Shown here: positions 8,430 through 16,463 of the stretch, in pieces
How positions within the stretch are numbered: position 1 is the stretch's first letter
How the letters are laid out: each line of letters starts with the position of its first letter
DNA from: Epilithonimonas hominis
Lineage (GTDB): Bacteria; Bacteroidota; Bacteroidia; Flavobacteriales; Weeksellaceae
NCBI RefSeq assembly: GCF_003730015.1
Contig: NZ_RJTU01000085.1
Location: forward strand, 1 to 41,039
DNA length: 41,039 nt
Direction of reading: 5' to 3'
Made by a program: the position numbers and the translations under genes
The notes under the pieces: model-generated
Databases searched by the model: none
What the model was told of the DNA's origin: nothing
Seen by the model: the letters and a program-made list of their open reading frames with translations, nothing else

Positions 8430-9230
8430 TCAATTCGTAGCCATTTTCTGCTGCTCCAAAGAATCCAAGATTTTATCTTTCTCCTCAGTTCCTTTAAGCC
8501 ATTGCGAGCCGGCAAGATAGTTTTGGTCTGGATAATAAATAAAAAGACAAGTCTGATTTTTTATCGTGTTGATGATAGGCTCGGCAAGCTCTCTTGGGAT
8601 AGCAGGACATCCCCAGCTTCTCCCAAGTCGTTTTTCTGCTTTAATAAAATCTTCACTTACATAATTGGCGCCGTGCATCACGATACAGCGTTCCAAAGCT
8701 GCATCATTATAACCTTTATCCATCCCGAATAAACGCAGGGAATAGCCATTGTCACCGGTATAAGTTTGCTCTGTGATGTAAAATCCAAGGCTGGACTGAT
8801 GCGAGTTTTCTACATTAGAAAACTGGGTCGCAAACTCTTCTCCTGTACCTTTTCCGTGTGCTACAAGAGAATTAAAAAGCACTTTTTTCTCGTCCACGTT
8901 AATGACCCAAAGTCTTTTTTTGTTAGAAGACAAACTGAAATCACATACAGAAAGCAGGTTGACGGTTGACTGCAGTTTACCGGATTTTTTCAAATTTTGG
9001 AATCCTAAATAAGCTTTTTCAAAGACTTCAAAATTCAATGTTTCATCCGCAAACTGGAGTTGTCTGTAGATTTCTTCAGCTGGGTTTTTTGGAGAGAAAT
9101 TCTTTTTTGGCGTTAGCTTAATTTCTTTTACTGACAAGGGTTGCAGAGATTTTTTGTTCTCGGAACCTGACGGATAAAAAGAGGTTGTTACCAGGTAAAT
9201 CAAGCATAACAGTAATGGGAATTTCTTCAT
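8430..9230 (-). CDS. Secreted murein L,D-transpeptidase catalytic domain protein (YkuD_2 type)
   Basis: A 266-residue exported protein of the L,D-transpeptidase YkuD_2 group, expected to act on peptidoglycan in the periplasm by 3-3 cross-linking or protein attachment. It starts with a signal sequence (MKKFPLLLCLIYLVTTSFYPSG). The catalytic part has LVAHGKGTG (about 122-130), the His motif IVMHGANYV (His186) and the nucleophile in GRSWGCPAIP (Cys208). This spaced His and S-x-GCPA motif defines the group. The mature N-terminal part (about 25-90) is charged and may be a linker. The gene is alone, convergent with the two-component system. Cross-linking versus another amide exchange cannot be decided. 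Confidence 0.88.
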   Translation of the reverse strand: MKKFPLLLCLIYLVTTSFYPSGSENKKSLQPLSVKEIKLTPKKNFSPKNPAEEIYRQLQFADETLNFEVFEKAYLGFQNLKKSGKLQSTVNLLSVCDFSLSSNKKRLWVINVDEKKVLFNSLVAHGKGTGEEFATQFSNVENSHQSSLGFYITEQTYTGDNGYSLRLFGMDKGYNDAALERCIVMHGANYVSEDFIKAEKRLGRSWGCPAIPRELAEPIINTIKNQTCLFIYYPDQNYLAGSQWLKGTEEKDKILDSLEQQKMATN

Positions 9231-9263
9231 TAAGTATAAAATTAATTTTTTGTTTTAGTGGTG

Positions 9264-9271
9264 CAAAATTA
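9264..9271 (-). promoter_or_regulatory. -7 promoter element (TAATTTTG) for the L,D-transpeptidase gene
   Basis: An exact TAnnTTTG match read on the minus strand, 33 bases before the ATG. A TTTG lies 25 bases further upstream, slightly beyond the usual spacing, so the -33 box is doubtful. Confidence 0.4.
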
Positions 9272-9421
9272 TATATAAATCATTATCAGAATGTTACAAA
9301 CTAAATTTTTAACGGTTTTTTAGTAAACTTTAACGCAATAAGATAGGAGATAATAGATTTTTATTAAGATAATATTATGATTGAAATCTTCAAAGTTATA
9401 ACTTGCAGTAAATTTATTAGA

Positions 9422-10180
9422 ATGTCGTCAATTAGAATTGCAGGATTGAATCTGGATATTATCTGGAAAAATAAAGAGGCTAATTTCCAGCTGATCGAGC
9501 AGGAATTGAGTTCGGTTGAAGCTGATTTATTCCTTCTTCCGGAGATGTTTTCTACCGGATTTTGTATGGAAGCGGATGAAGTTGCCGACAGAAATCTAGA
9601 AACTTTGACTTGGATGAAATCCTTTGCTAAAAGGAAAAATTCGGCAGTTGCAGGAAGTGTTTCTGTGGAGGAAAATGGAAAATTCTATAATAGATTTTAT
9701 TTTGTTTTTCCAGATGAAAGTTTTGAATATTACGACAAAAGACATTTGTTTTCTTATTCCGGAGAAGATAAAATCTACACGGCAGGAACAAATCGAAAAA
9801 TCATTGATTATAAGGGATTTAAAATTCTTTTACAGGTTTGTTTTGATTTGCGTTTCCCGGTTTTTTCCAGAAATCAGGAAGATTATGACGCAATTCTTTA
9901 TGTTGCCAATTGGCCAAAATCCAGAGTGGATGCGTGGAAAACACTTCTGAAAGCAAGATCGATAGAAAATCAAACTTTTCTTTTTGGATTAAATAGGATT
10001 GGGACAGACGGTTATAGCCTTGAATATGAGGAAAGTTCATTAGTCTATTTTCCGGATGGAAGAGATATTTCTGAACGAGAAAATAATGTCGTCTTTTCAG
10101 AATGGAAATTGGACGAGCTGAAAGAATTCAGAGCGAAGTTTCCGTTTTTGAAGGAGAGAGATGGGTTTGAAATGAAATGA
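9422..10180 (+). CDS. Nitrilase-superfamily amidohydrolase, omega-amidase YafV type
   Basis: A carbon-nitrogen hydrolase of 252 residues. It probably hydrolyses alpha-ketoglutaramate or alpha-ketosuccinamate, the keto products left by glutamine or asparagine transamination. The catalytic triad of the superfamily is present: Glu41 in LLPEMFSTGF, Lys106 in YDKRHLF and Cys140 in QVCFDLRFP. The motifs PEMFSTGF and FDLRFPVFSRN are typical of YafV-like omega-amidases. An upstream ATG at 9377 would add 15 residues, but MSSIRIAGLNLDIIW from 9422 is the normal first strand of the fold, so 9422 is chosen. The stop overlaps the ATG of the next gene. Confidence 0.88.
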   Translation: MSSIRIAGLNLDIIWKNKEANFQLIEQELSSVEADLFLLPEMFSTGFCMEADEVADRNLETLTWMKSFAKRKNSAVAGSVSVEENGKFYNRFYFVFPDESFEYYDKRHLFSYSGEDKIYTAGTNRKIIDYKGFKILLQVCFDLRFPVFSRNQEDYDAILYVANWPKSRVDAWKTLLKARSIENQTFLFGLNRIGTDGYSLEYEESSLVYFPDGRDISERENNVVFSEWKLDELKEFRAKFPFLKERDGFEMK

Positions 10181-10737
10181 TGAAAAAGCTACTAATATTA
10201 CTATTGTTTTCTTTAATCAATTGTAAGCAAAAAGATTTTAAGAATTATACTTTTGAAACAATAAAGGTTTCGGATTCGGCCTCAAATATTAAATGGACAA
10301 ATGGCAAAATTGTTCAATTATCATCAGAACCAATCAATGATTTCTATTTGGATGAAAAAACACATATTAAATGGGCTAATAATAAATTTATTTGCCTAAG
10401 GCATTCTAATGGAAGTGATACTTGGACAGATATAATCTTACCATTAGACAATAATAATTTTAAAATAATAGAAAATGCTTTAGCATATGATAGATTAAAC
10501 GGGATTGTTGTTTGTGAAACAGATTCAGCAAATTACAAATTGTTTGCTGAAAATATTAATTCGGGAAAAAGGCTTTATATTGGAAGCTATTGGGAGAACT
10601 GTTCAAGTATCTTTCCTCATTATTGCATAGATAGCATTAGCATTAAAGATAAAAAGTTATATGTTGAATGGACGTTACCGAACAACATTGAGAAAAGTGC
10701 TAAAAAACAGATTAAAAAGATTAGATTAAATCTTTAA
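10177..10737 (+). CDS. Hypothetical lipoprotein
   Basis: A 186-residue protein with a lipoprotein signal (MMKKLLILLLFSLINC, Cys16), so it is expected in the cell envelope. The rest is mostly short beta-prone segments with many Asn, Lys and Trp (NIKWTNGKIVQLS, HIKWANNKFICLRH, YIGSYWENCSSIF), suggesting a small beta-rich fold. I recognise no family. Its ATG overlaps the nitrilase stop as ATGA, so it may be translationally coupled; a second ATG at 10180 is equally good. It is clearly more AT-rich than the nitrilase gene before it, which may mean it is a recent or fast-evolving addition. Confidence 0.75.
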   Translation: MMKKLLILLLFSLINCKQKDFKNYTFETIKVSDSASNIKWTNGKIVQLSSEPINDFYLDEKTHIKWANNKFICLRHSNGSDTWTDIILPLDNNNFKIIENALAYDRLNGIVVCETDSANYKLFAENINSGKRLYIGSYWENCSSIFPHYCIDSISIKDKKLYVEWTLPNNIEKSAKKQIKKIRLNL

Positions 10738-10760
10738 CTCTTTTTATTTTTAATCAATCT

Positions 10761-11063
10761 CTAACTAGAAAACCGCTCCAGCAACCCCACCAACGAATTC
10801 AGATCGTGGACACCACTTTCTTTCCAAAGCAATTCTCCGTTTTTGAAAATCGCTAAAGTCGGAACGCCACGAACACCATTTTCTGATGCAATTGTTGGAA
10901 ATTGATCCACATCGATCTTGACAATTCTGGCCTTGTCTCCAATTTGTTCTTTTACCGAGTTAAGAACGGAAGATTGAACTTTGCAAGGCTGACACCACGT
11001 TGCAAAAAAGTCAATCAAAACAGGGCGTTCGGATTGTATTAGTTCTTGAAATTTCTGTGACAT
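10761..11063 (-). CDS. Thioredoxin
   Basis: A 100-residue single-domain thioredoxin without signal peptide, so a cytoplasmic disulfide reductase. The active site is WCQPC (Cys24, Cys27) in FFATWCQPCKV, and the cis-proline is Pro68 in GVPTLAIF. WCQPC differs from the canonical WCGPC by Gly to Gln, which may alter redox potential. It follows the persulfide dioxygenase-rhodanese gene by 42 bases on the same strand. Thioredoxin can take sulfur from, or reduce, protein persulfides, so the two genes plausibly work together in sulfide handling. That link is inference from the neighbourhood. Confidence 0.93.
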   Translation of the reverse strand: MSQKFQELIQSERPVLIDFFATWCQPCKVQSSVLNSVKEQIGDKARIVKIDVDQFPTIASENGVRGVPTLAIFKNGELLWKESGVHDLNSLVGLLERFSS

Positions 11064-11105
11064 AAAAAAAGATATTAGAAGTTAAGTTTTAGATGTTAGA
11101 TTCTA

Positions 11106-12512
11106 CTAAGTTTTACTTTGACAAACAAAATTACTCAATGGAAATTTCTCTGTTTTCTTAATCGCATTGAAGCCACCGTCAACCTCAGTGAAATTTCTAT
11201 AACCTCTTGCCTGCAAAATACTTGCCGCAATCATACTCCTGTAACCTCCAGCACAATGAATATAAAAATGTTCAGAATTATCTAAAGAATTAACCCAATC
11301 ATTGATGTAAGCCAAAGGTTTGCTGTAAGCGTCATTGATATGTTCTGCTTCGTATTCTGACTCTTTTCTCACATCAACAACTTTCACATTTTCAGAAAAT
11401 TCACCAGCAAATTCTTCTGCAGAGATTCTTCTAATTTCGTCGGTTTCTTTTCCTGAATTTTTCCAAGCTTCGAAACTTCCGTCCAAATAACCTAAAACAT
11501 TATCAAATCCTACTCTGCTCAATCTCGTTATCACTTCTTCTTCTGTTCCTTCGTCAGAAACCAAAAGAATCGGCTGTTGGACATCTACAATCATTGCGCC
11601 GACCCAAGGTGCAAAATCACCTTTGATTCCAATATTGATTGAGTTTGGAACAAAACCTTTATGAAAAACCGCCGCACTTCTTGTATCCAAAATCAAAGCT
11701 CCGGTTTCTTCCGCCGCAATTTCAAATTCTTCCACAGACAACGGATTTTTTCCTTTTTTCAGAACTTGGTCAAAACTTGCGTAACCGCCTTTGTTCATTG
11801 CGACATTCATTCCGAAATATTTTGGCGGAGCAGTTAACCCGTCAAGAACTTCATTAATAAAAGATTCTTTGTTGGGTTGATTAAGTGCATAATTGGTTCT
11901 TTTCTGATTTCCCAAAGTATCCACCGTTTCTTTCTGCATATTTTTACCACAAGCAGAACCCGCACCGTGAGCCGGATAAACCGTGACAGAGTCGCCCAAA
12001 GGCAAAATCTTGCTATGTAAACTTTCATACAACATTCCGGCAAGATCTTTTTCGGTGATTTCGCCCGCTTTCTGCGCTAAATCCGGTCTTCCAACATCGC
12101 CTAAAAATAAGGTGTCGCCTGAGAAAATGGCTGTTTCTTTCCCTTCTTCATCAATCAAAAGAAAAGTGGAACTTTCCAAAGTATGTCCCGGCGTGTGAAG
12201 AACTTTGATTTTGATATTTCCGATTTCAAAAATCTGTTCGTCTTTTGCAATAATTGCATCAAATTCCGGCTGGGCACTTGGCCCGTAAACAATTGGTGCT
12301 CCTGTTTTGTTAGACAGATCCAAATGTCCAGAAACAAAATCTGCGTGAAAATGCGTCTCAAAAATATATTTGAGTTTCACGTTGTCTTTCTCCAAACGCT
12401 CCAAATAAGGTTTCACTTCTCTTAGCGGATCAATAATTGCCGCTTCGTTTTCGGAAACAATGTAGTACGCACCTTGCGCAAGACAGCCAGTATATATTTG
12501 TTCAACCTTCAT
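11106..12512 (-). CDS. MBL-fold persulfide dioxygenase fused to two rhodanese domains
   Basis: A 468-residue cytoplasmic protein with an ETHE1-type beta-lactamase-fold domain (1-230) and two rhodanese domains (about 255-355 and 363-455). The family oxidises persulfide sulfur to sulfite and moves sulfur between thiols. The MBL metal motif is THFHADFVSGH (His54, His56, Asp58), with His110 in HTPGH, Asp133 in SGDTLF and His182 in PAHGAGS. The single iron site of persulfide dioxygenases uses two of these His plus an Asp. The second rhodanese has its nucleophile Cys420 in HCAGGYRS. The first has lost it: the loop reads LLVSDEGTEEE, so it is structural or regulatory. The thioredoxin gene follows in the same direction. 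A hydrolytic role for the MBL domain is the main alternative. Confidence 0.9.
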   Translation of the reverse strand: MKVEQIYTGCLAQGAYYIVSENEAAIIDPLREVKPYLERLEKDNVKLKYIFETHFHADFVSGHLDLSNKTGAPIVYGPSAQPEFDAIIAKDEQIFEIGNIKIKVLHTPGHTLESSTFLLIDEEGKETAIFSGDTLFLGDVGRPDLAQKAGEITEKDLAGMLYESLHSKILPLGDSVTVYPAHGAGSACGKNMQKETVDTLGNQKRTNYALNQPNKESFINEVLDGLTAPPKYFGMNVAMNKGGYASFDQVLKKGKNPLSVEEFEIAAEETGALILDTRSAAVFHKGFVPNSINIGIKGDFAPWVGAMIVDVQQPILLVSDEGTEEEVITRLSRVGFDNVLGYLDGSFEAWKNSGKETDEIRRISAEEFAGEFSENVKVVDVRKESEYEAEHINDAYSKPLAYINDWVNSLDNSEHFYIHCAGGYRSMIAASILQARGYRNFTEVDGGFNAIKKTEKFPLSNFVCQSKT

Positions 12513-12825
12513 AGGTATCGGTAGATTTTAATCAGACTTTTTTTGATATTATTGGGTTATCGTTTTGAAATACAAATATGAGGTTATTTGGATTAACAAT
12601 AAATAATTTTTGAAAGATATTATGAATTATTCCAATTCATAGTTAAACGAAAGTTCAACACTCCTTGTTTTCGCAATATTTATGCCTATACTAATATAAT
12701 TGTCTGTTTTTATACAAGTGTTTTATAAGCTAAAAAAAAAGCAAATCACTAAAAAAGTTTAATTATCAAGTTCCTTTTCTGCGATTTTTTTATTTCGTAT
12801 TTTAGCGCTTCTAAAATTCAGGAAA
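12513..12825. other. Divergent intergenic region between the MBL-rhodanese gene and mutS
   Basis: About 310 AT-rich bases that must hold the promoters of both divergent genes. No clean -33/-7 pair was found. A short minus-strand ORF inside it looks like a gene relic and is listed separately. A short inverted repeat (TATGAATT/AATTCATA, 12621-12641) overlaps the relic's end. Confidence 0.5.
12627..12722 (-). pseudogene. Possible C-terminal remnant of an outer-membrane beta-barrel gene
   Basis: Thirty-one open codons on the minus strand end at TAA (12627-12629). The peptide includes NYISIGINIAKTR and then SVELSFNYELE-stop. Alternating hydrophobic residues in two strands joined by a short turn, ending at the C-terminus, are what the last hairpin of a beta-barrel looks like. 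No start codon and no continuation upstream (TAA at 12723-12725). The ORF is short, so chance is a real alternative. Confidence 0.25.
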
Positions 12826-15405
12826 TTGGCAAAGAAAGAAACTCCGTTAATGACGCAATACAATACAATCAAGGCGAAATATCCTGATGCATTGTTATTG
12901 TTCCGAGTAGGAGATTTCTACGAAACTTTTGGACAAGATGCAATAAAAACATCGCAGATTCTTGGGATTGTTCTCACCAAAAGAGCCAATGGCGAAGGTC
13001 ATATCGAATTGGCTGGATTTCCTCATCATTCTGTAGATTCTTATCTTCCAAAATTGGTAAGAGCCGGAATGCGCGTTGCAATTTGCGACCAGTTGGAAGA
13101 CCCGAAAACCGTCAAAGGAATTGTAAAACGTGGGGTTACAGAGTTGGTGACGCCAGGAGTTACGTTCAATGATCAGGTTTTATCTTCCAAGAAAAATAAT
13201 TTTCTGCTATCTCTTCATAAAGAAAAAGAAAAATACGGAATGGCACTTGTGGATGTTTCAACGGGAGAATTTCTCGTGAGTGAAGGTAATCTTGAGAAAT
13301 TACTTCACATTGTTCACACTTTTGACCCGAGCGAAATTATCTATCAAAGAACTTCTGAAATTCCGAATCAGCTTAGAAATAAGAATGTTTTCAAGTTGGA
13401 AGATTGGGCGTTCAAATATCCTTATGCTTACGAAAAACTGACTTCGCATTTCAAAACGCAGTCTTTGAAAGGTTTTGGAATTGATGAACATAAATTAGGA
13501 ATTACCGCAGCAGGAGCTATTTTCGCTTATTTGGTAGAAGATACGCATCACGCATTGTTGCAACACATTACGAGAATTCAAGTGATTCCGCAGGATGATT
13601 ATCTGATGATGGATAATTTCACGCTGAGAAATCTGGAAATTGTTTATTCGGCTAATCATCAAGGTAAATCGCTTCTTGATATTATTGATAAAACTTCTAC
13701 GCCAATGGGCGGAAGGTTATTGAGAAGACGTTTGATTCTTCCCTTGAAAAACATAGGCGATATCAATAGAAGATTGAACCTGATTGAATTTCTAAACAAA
13801 GAAGATTCTTTGAAATACGACATCAAAGATTTGTTGAAAGGTATTTCTGATTTGGATAGATTAATTGGAAAATTAGCTGCTGAAAAGATTTCACCGAAAG
13901 AATTAGGTTATCTCCGTCAAAGTATCATTAATATTAATGAAATCAGAAAACATCTTCTGAAATTTTCTGATGTTTTGGCTTGGATTGACCCTTTTATTAA
14001 TCTAGAGGAATTAATAGATTTCATCAAAAATCATCTGAATGAAGAACTTCCTGTGAACATCAACAAAGGAAATGTCATCAAAGAAGGAATTTCGGAAGAA
14101 TTGGACCATTTGCGAAATCTTCAAAGTAAAGGTCGCGGTTTTTTGGACGAAATGTGCCAACGCGAAATCGAAAGAACTGGAATCACAAGTTTGAAAATTG
14201 ATTTCAATGGCGTTTTCGGTTATTATATTGAGGTTAGAAATACACATAAAGACAAAGTTCCGGAAGATTGGATCAGAAAACAGACTTTGGTAAATGCAGA
14301 ACGTTACATCACCGAAGAGCTGAAAGAATATGAAAATCAAATTCTTGGCGCTGAAGAAAAAATTGGAAAATTAGAATTAGAACTTTACAGAAATATCTGT
14401 GAAAATGTTCTCATTTATATTGACCAGTTACAAGAAAATTCGAAACTCATTGGCGAATTAGATTGTGCTGTTGGGTTGTCAGATTTATCGGTTGAAGACA
14501 ATTACACAAAACCGATTCTGAACGATTCTTTCTCAATTGACATCCAGGAAGGACGACATCCGATCATAGAAAAATCTTTACCGCTAGGCGAATCTTATAT
14601 CCCGAATGATGTTTTCTTAGACAAAGATTCTCAACAAATCATAATGGTAACCGGACCCAATATGGCCGGTAAATCAGCAATCCTGAGACAGACCGCGATT
14701 ATTTCTTTGTTGGCTCAAATCGGAAGTTTTGTTCCAGCTAAACATGCAGAGATTGGAACTTTGGACAAGATTTTTACGAGAGTTGGCGCAACGGATAATT
14801 TGTCTGCCGGCGAATCTACTTTTATGGTGGAAATGAATGAAGCCGCGAATATTCTTAATAATATCTCAGACAGAAGTTTGATTTTGCTGGACGAAATCGG
14901 TCGTGGAACTTCTACTTACGATGGTGTTTCCATTGCGTGGGCCATTGCAGAATATCTTCACCAACATCCGACACAACCGAAAACATTGTTCGCAACGCAT
15001 TACCACGAGTTGAACGAAATGTCTGTCAACTTTGAGAGAATCAAGAATTTTCACGTCTCCATTCAGGAAGTGAAAGGCAATATTATTTTCCTCAGAAAGT
15101 TGATTTCTGGAGGGAGTGAACATAGTTTTGGTATTCACGTAGCAAAACTTGCAGGGATGCCTCCCAAGGTAGTAAATCGTGCCAATGAAATTCTTAAAAC
15201 TTTGGAATCCAGCCGAGCAACGCAAGATTCTGGAGAGAAAATAAAACGTGTGACCGAAGAAAATCTTCAGCTTTCATTTTTCCAGTTGGATGATCCGGTT
15301 CTTGAAAATATTCGCGAAGAATTGACAAAAATCGACATCAATACATTGACACCAATTGAAGCTTTGATGAAACTTAATGCCATTAAAAAGATGATCGGGA
15401 AATAG
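12826..15405 (+). CDS. mutS: DNA mismatch repair ATPase MutS
   Basis: An 859-residue MutS, the mismatch sensor of post-replicative repair. The N-terminal mismatch-binding domain has the reading motif DFYETFG with Phe31 and Glu33. The connector, lever and clamp domains follow (about 130-570), including GGRLLRRRLILPL and FGYYIEVRNTHKDKVP. The ATPase domain has Walker A GPNMAGKS (610-617), the STFMVEM signature, Walker B LILLDEIGRGTS (Asp689, Glu690) and the ATHYHEL switch. The start is TTG at 12826 (AKKETPLMTQYNTIK): no ATG or GTG lies in frame close upstream, and this is the normal N-terminus of the protein. The small lipoprotein gene on the opposite strand ends at the very next base. Confidence 0.97.
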   Translation: MAKKETPLMTQYNTIKAKYPDALLLFRVGDFYETFGQDAIKTSQILGIVLTKRANGEGHIELAGFPHHSVDSYLPKLVRAGMRVAICDQLEDPKTVKGIVKRGVTELVTPGVTFNDQVLSSKKNNFLLSLHKEKEKYGMALVDVSTGEFLVSEGNLEKLLHIVHTFDPSEIIYQRTSEIPNQLRNKNVFKLEDWAFKYPYAYEKLTSHFKTQSLKGFGIDEHKLGITAAGAIFAYLVEDTHHALLQHITRIQVIPQDDYLMMDNFTLRNLEIVYSANHQGKSLLDIIDKTSTPMGGRLLRRRLILPLKNIGDINRRLNLIEFLNKEDSLKYDIKDLLKGISDLDRLIGKLAAEKISPKELGYLRQSIININEIRKHLLKFSDVLAWIDPFINLEELIDFIKNHLNEELPVNINKGNVIKEGISEELDHLRNLQSKGRGFLDEMCQREIERTGITSLKIDFNGVFGYYIEVRNTHKDKVPEDWIRKQTLVNAERYITEELKEYENQILGAEEKIGKLELELYRNICENVLIYIDQLQENSKLIGELDCAVGLSDLSVEDNYTKPILNDSFSIDIQEGRHPIIEKSLPLGESYIPNDVFLDKDSQQIIMVTGPNMAGKSAILRQTAIISLLAQIGSFVPAKHAEIGTLDKIFTRVGATDNLSAGESTFMVEMNEAANILNNISDRSLILLDEIGRGTSTYDGVSIAWAIAEYLHQHPTQPKTLFATHYHELNEMSVNFERIKNFHVSIQEVKGNIIFLRKLISGGSEHSFGIHVAKLAGMPPKVVNRANEILKTLESSRATQDSGEKIKRVTEENLQLSFFQLDDPVLENIREELTKIDINTLTPIEALMKLNAIKKMIGK

Positions 15406-15582
15406 CTATTTTACACCGACTGTATCTACCTTTTTATCTGTAGAAAGCGCAGCAGAATCTACACCTTTGTTTCTCATATGTTCTGCACTGTGATCGGCTT
15501 TTCTTTTATCTCTTTTGTCTTTATCCGGTACACAACTGACAATAAGTGATGATAATATTCCGATAAACAATAGATTTTTCAT
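15406..15582 (-). CDS. Small lipoprotein, 58 residues
   Basis: A short minus-strand gene from ATG at 15582 to TAG at 15408-15406. The product is 58 residues: a lipoprotein signal (MKNLLFIGILSSLIVSC, Cys17), then a strongly charged, Lys/Asp-rich tail (KDKRDKRKADHSAEH) with no predicted globular core. Small charged lipoproteins of this kind are frequent in Chryseobacterium-like genomes; their role is unknown. The clear signal peptide and the exact fit in the gap argue that it is real. Its stop abuts the mutS stop, with no intergenic base between the two convergent genes. Confidence 0.7.
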   Translation of the reverse strand: MKNLLFIGILSSLIVSCVPDKDKRDKRKADHSAEHMRNKGVDSAALSTDKKVDTVGVK

Positions 15583-15672
15583 AATAATCAGATTTGGTTA
15601 CAGTTTCCTTTTCAAAAATCAAACCGAAATTGTTCTCGATTAAAATTCATTGTCAGAGTACCGCTTTTAATA

Positions 15673-15705
15673 AAAAAATCGAGATAATAATTACCTCGAT
15701 TTTTT
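15673..15705 (+). terminator. Rho-independent terminator
   Basis: AAAAAATCGAG (15673-15683) pairs with CTCGATTTTTT (15695-15705) around an 11-base loop, followed by GTTTTATTT. On the plus strand it is the first good hairpin after mutS, 270 bases beyond its stop. It lies directly before the DUF2809 start. Confidence 0.8.
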
Positions 15706-15726
15706 GTTTTATTTAAAAATAATGCT

Positions 15727-16107
15727 GTGATAATTAATTTTAAATTCTATTACAAAAGCTTTCTGATTGCTATTTTCATCTTCGCAGTAGAAGTTCTGAT
15801 TGCTACAGAACTTAAAAACATCTTCTTCGTAAGAGCTTATTTGGGTGATGTTTTCGTTGTAATGTTGATGTATTATTTCATCAAAGCATTTTTCGATTTC
15901 AATCCAACAAAATTGATTGTCTGGATTTTCATTTTTTCCTGCCTGATTGAGTTTGCCCAATATTTTCACTTCGGAGAATTAATGGGTTTCAAAGATAATC
16001 GCATTGTGATGATTATGCTTGGCAACTCATTCAGTTGGTTGGATATCCTTTGCTACTTTGCAGGATGTGTGATTTTATTTTTAATCACAAACATTAAATC
16101 GGAATAA
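15727..16107 (+). CDS. DUF2809 family membrane protein
   Basis: A 126-residue inner-membrane protein with four hydrophobic helices (about 10-28, 33-55, 60-78 and 100-121). The layout and the phrases RAYLGDVFVVMLMYYFIKAF, CLIEFAQYFHF and NSFSWLDILCYFAGC identify the DUF2809 family, function unknown. The start is GTG at 15727; an ATG at 15722 is in another frame and stops at once. The gene follows a terminator by 20 bases, so it must have its own start signal close by or rely on read-through. Its last 14 bases overlap the convergent lipoprotein gene. Confidence 0.82.
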   Translation: MIINFKFYYKSFLIAIFIFAVEVLIATELKNIFFVRAYLGDVFVVMLMYYFIKAFFDFNPTKLIVWIFIFSCLIEFAQYFHFGELMGFKDNRIVMIMLGNSFSWLDILCYFAGCVILFLITNIKSE

Positions 16108-16426
16108 AGATTACAGCAGCAAGTGCAGCAGCACCAATAATCACGGAAGATAAAATATCTGGTTTTTTGATTTCACGTACTTCGCTTCTTTCAATTTCGA
16201 CCATTTCTCCAGCTTTGTTTTTACCGTAGATTTTGGTAGCGTCCACTTTCAAAACTTCGATTTTCTGAGTCTTGGCATCTTTTGTTTGGATAGAGTATTT
16301 TTTGTAAAGTTCTAATGTATTATCGAACATTGGTTTGCTAGGACTCACCACTCTTGTTTGGCAAGAAATCATCAAAGCGAACAATGATAACGTAAATAAT
16401 TTGAAAATAATTTTAGGATATTTCAT
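16094..16426 (-). CDS. Hypothetical lipoprotein with C-terminal hydrophobic segment
   Basis: A 110-residue protein with a lipoprotein signal (FKLFTLSLFALMISC, Cys22) and a short polar middle region (IQTKDAKTQKIEVLKVDATKIYGKNKAGEMVEIERSEVREIKK) that looks like one small beta-rich domain, where a cell-surface value or structural element is repeated. It ends in a hydrophobic stretch (SSVIIGAAALAAVIFIPI). I recognise no named family, though such proteins occur in related genera. The 3' end overlaps the DUF2809 gene tail-to-tail by 14 bases (16094-16107). Confidence 0.75.
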   Translation of the reverse strand: MKYPKIIFKLFTLSLFALMISCQTRVVSPSKPMFDNTLELYKKYSIQTKDAKTQKIEVLKVDATKIYGKNKAGEMVEIERSEVREIKKPDILSSVIIGAAALAAVIFIPI

Positions 16427-16463
16427 TATGGATAAAATAATTTTGTCAAATTTAGCTAAATTT

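Noticed and set aside
9377-9421. Longer start for the omega-amidase
   Set aside because: The added 15 residues precede the normal first strand of the nitrilase fold.
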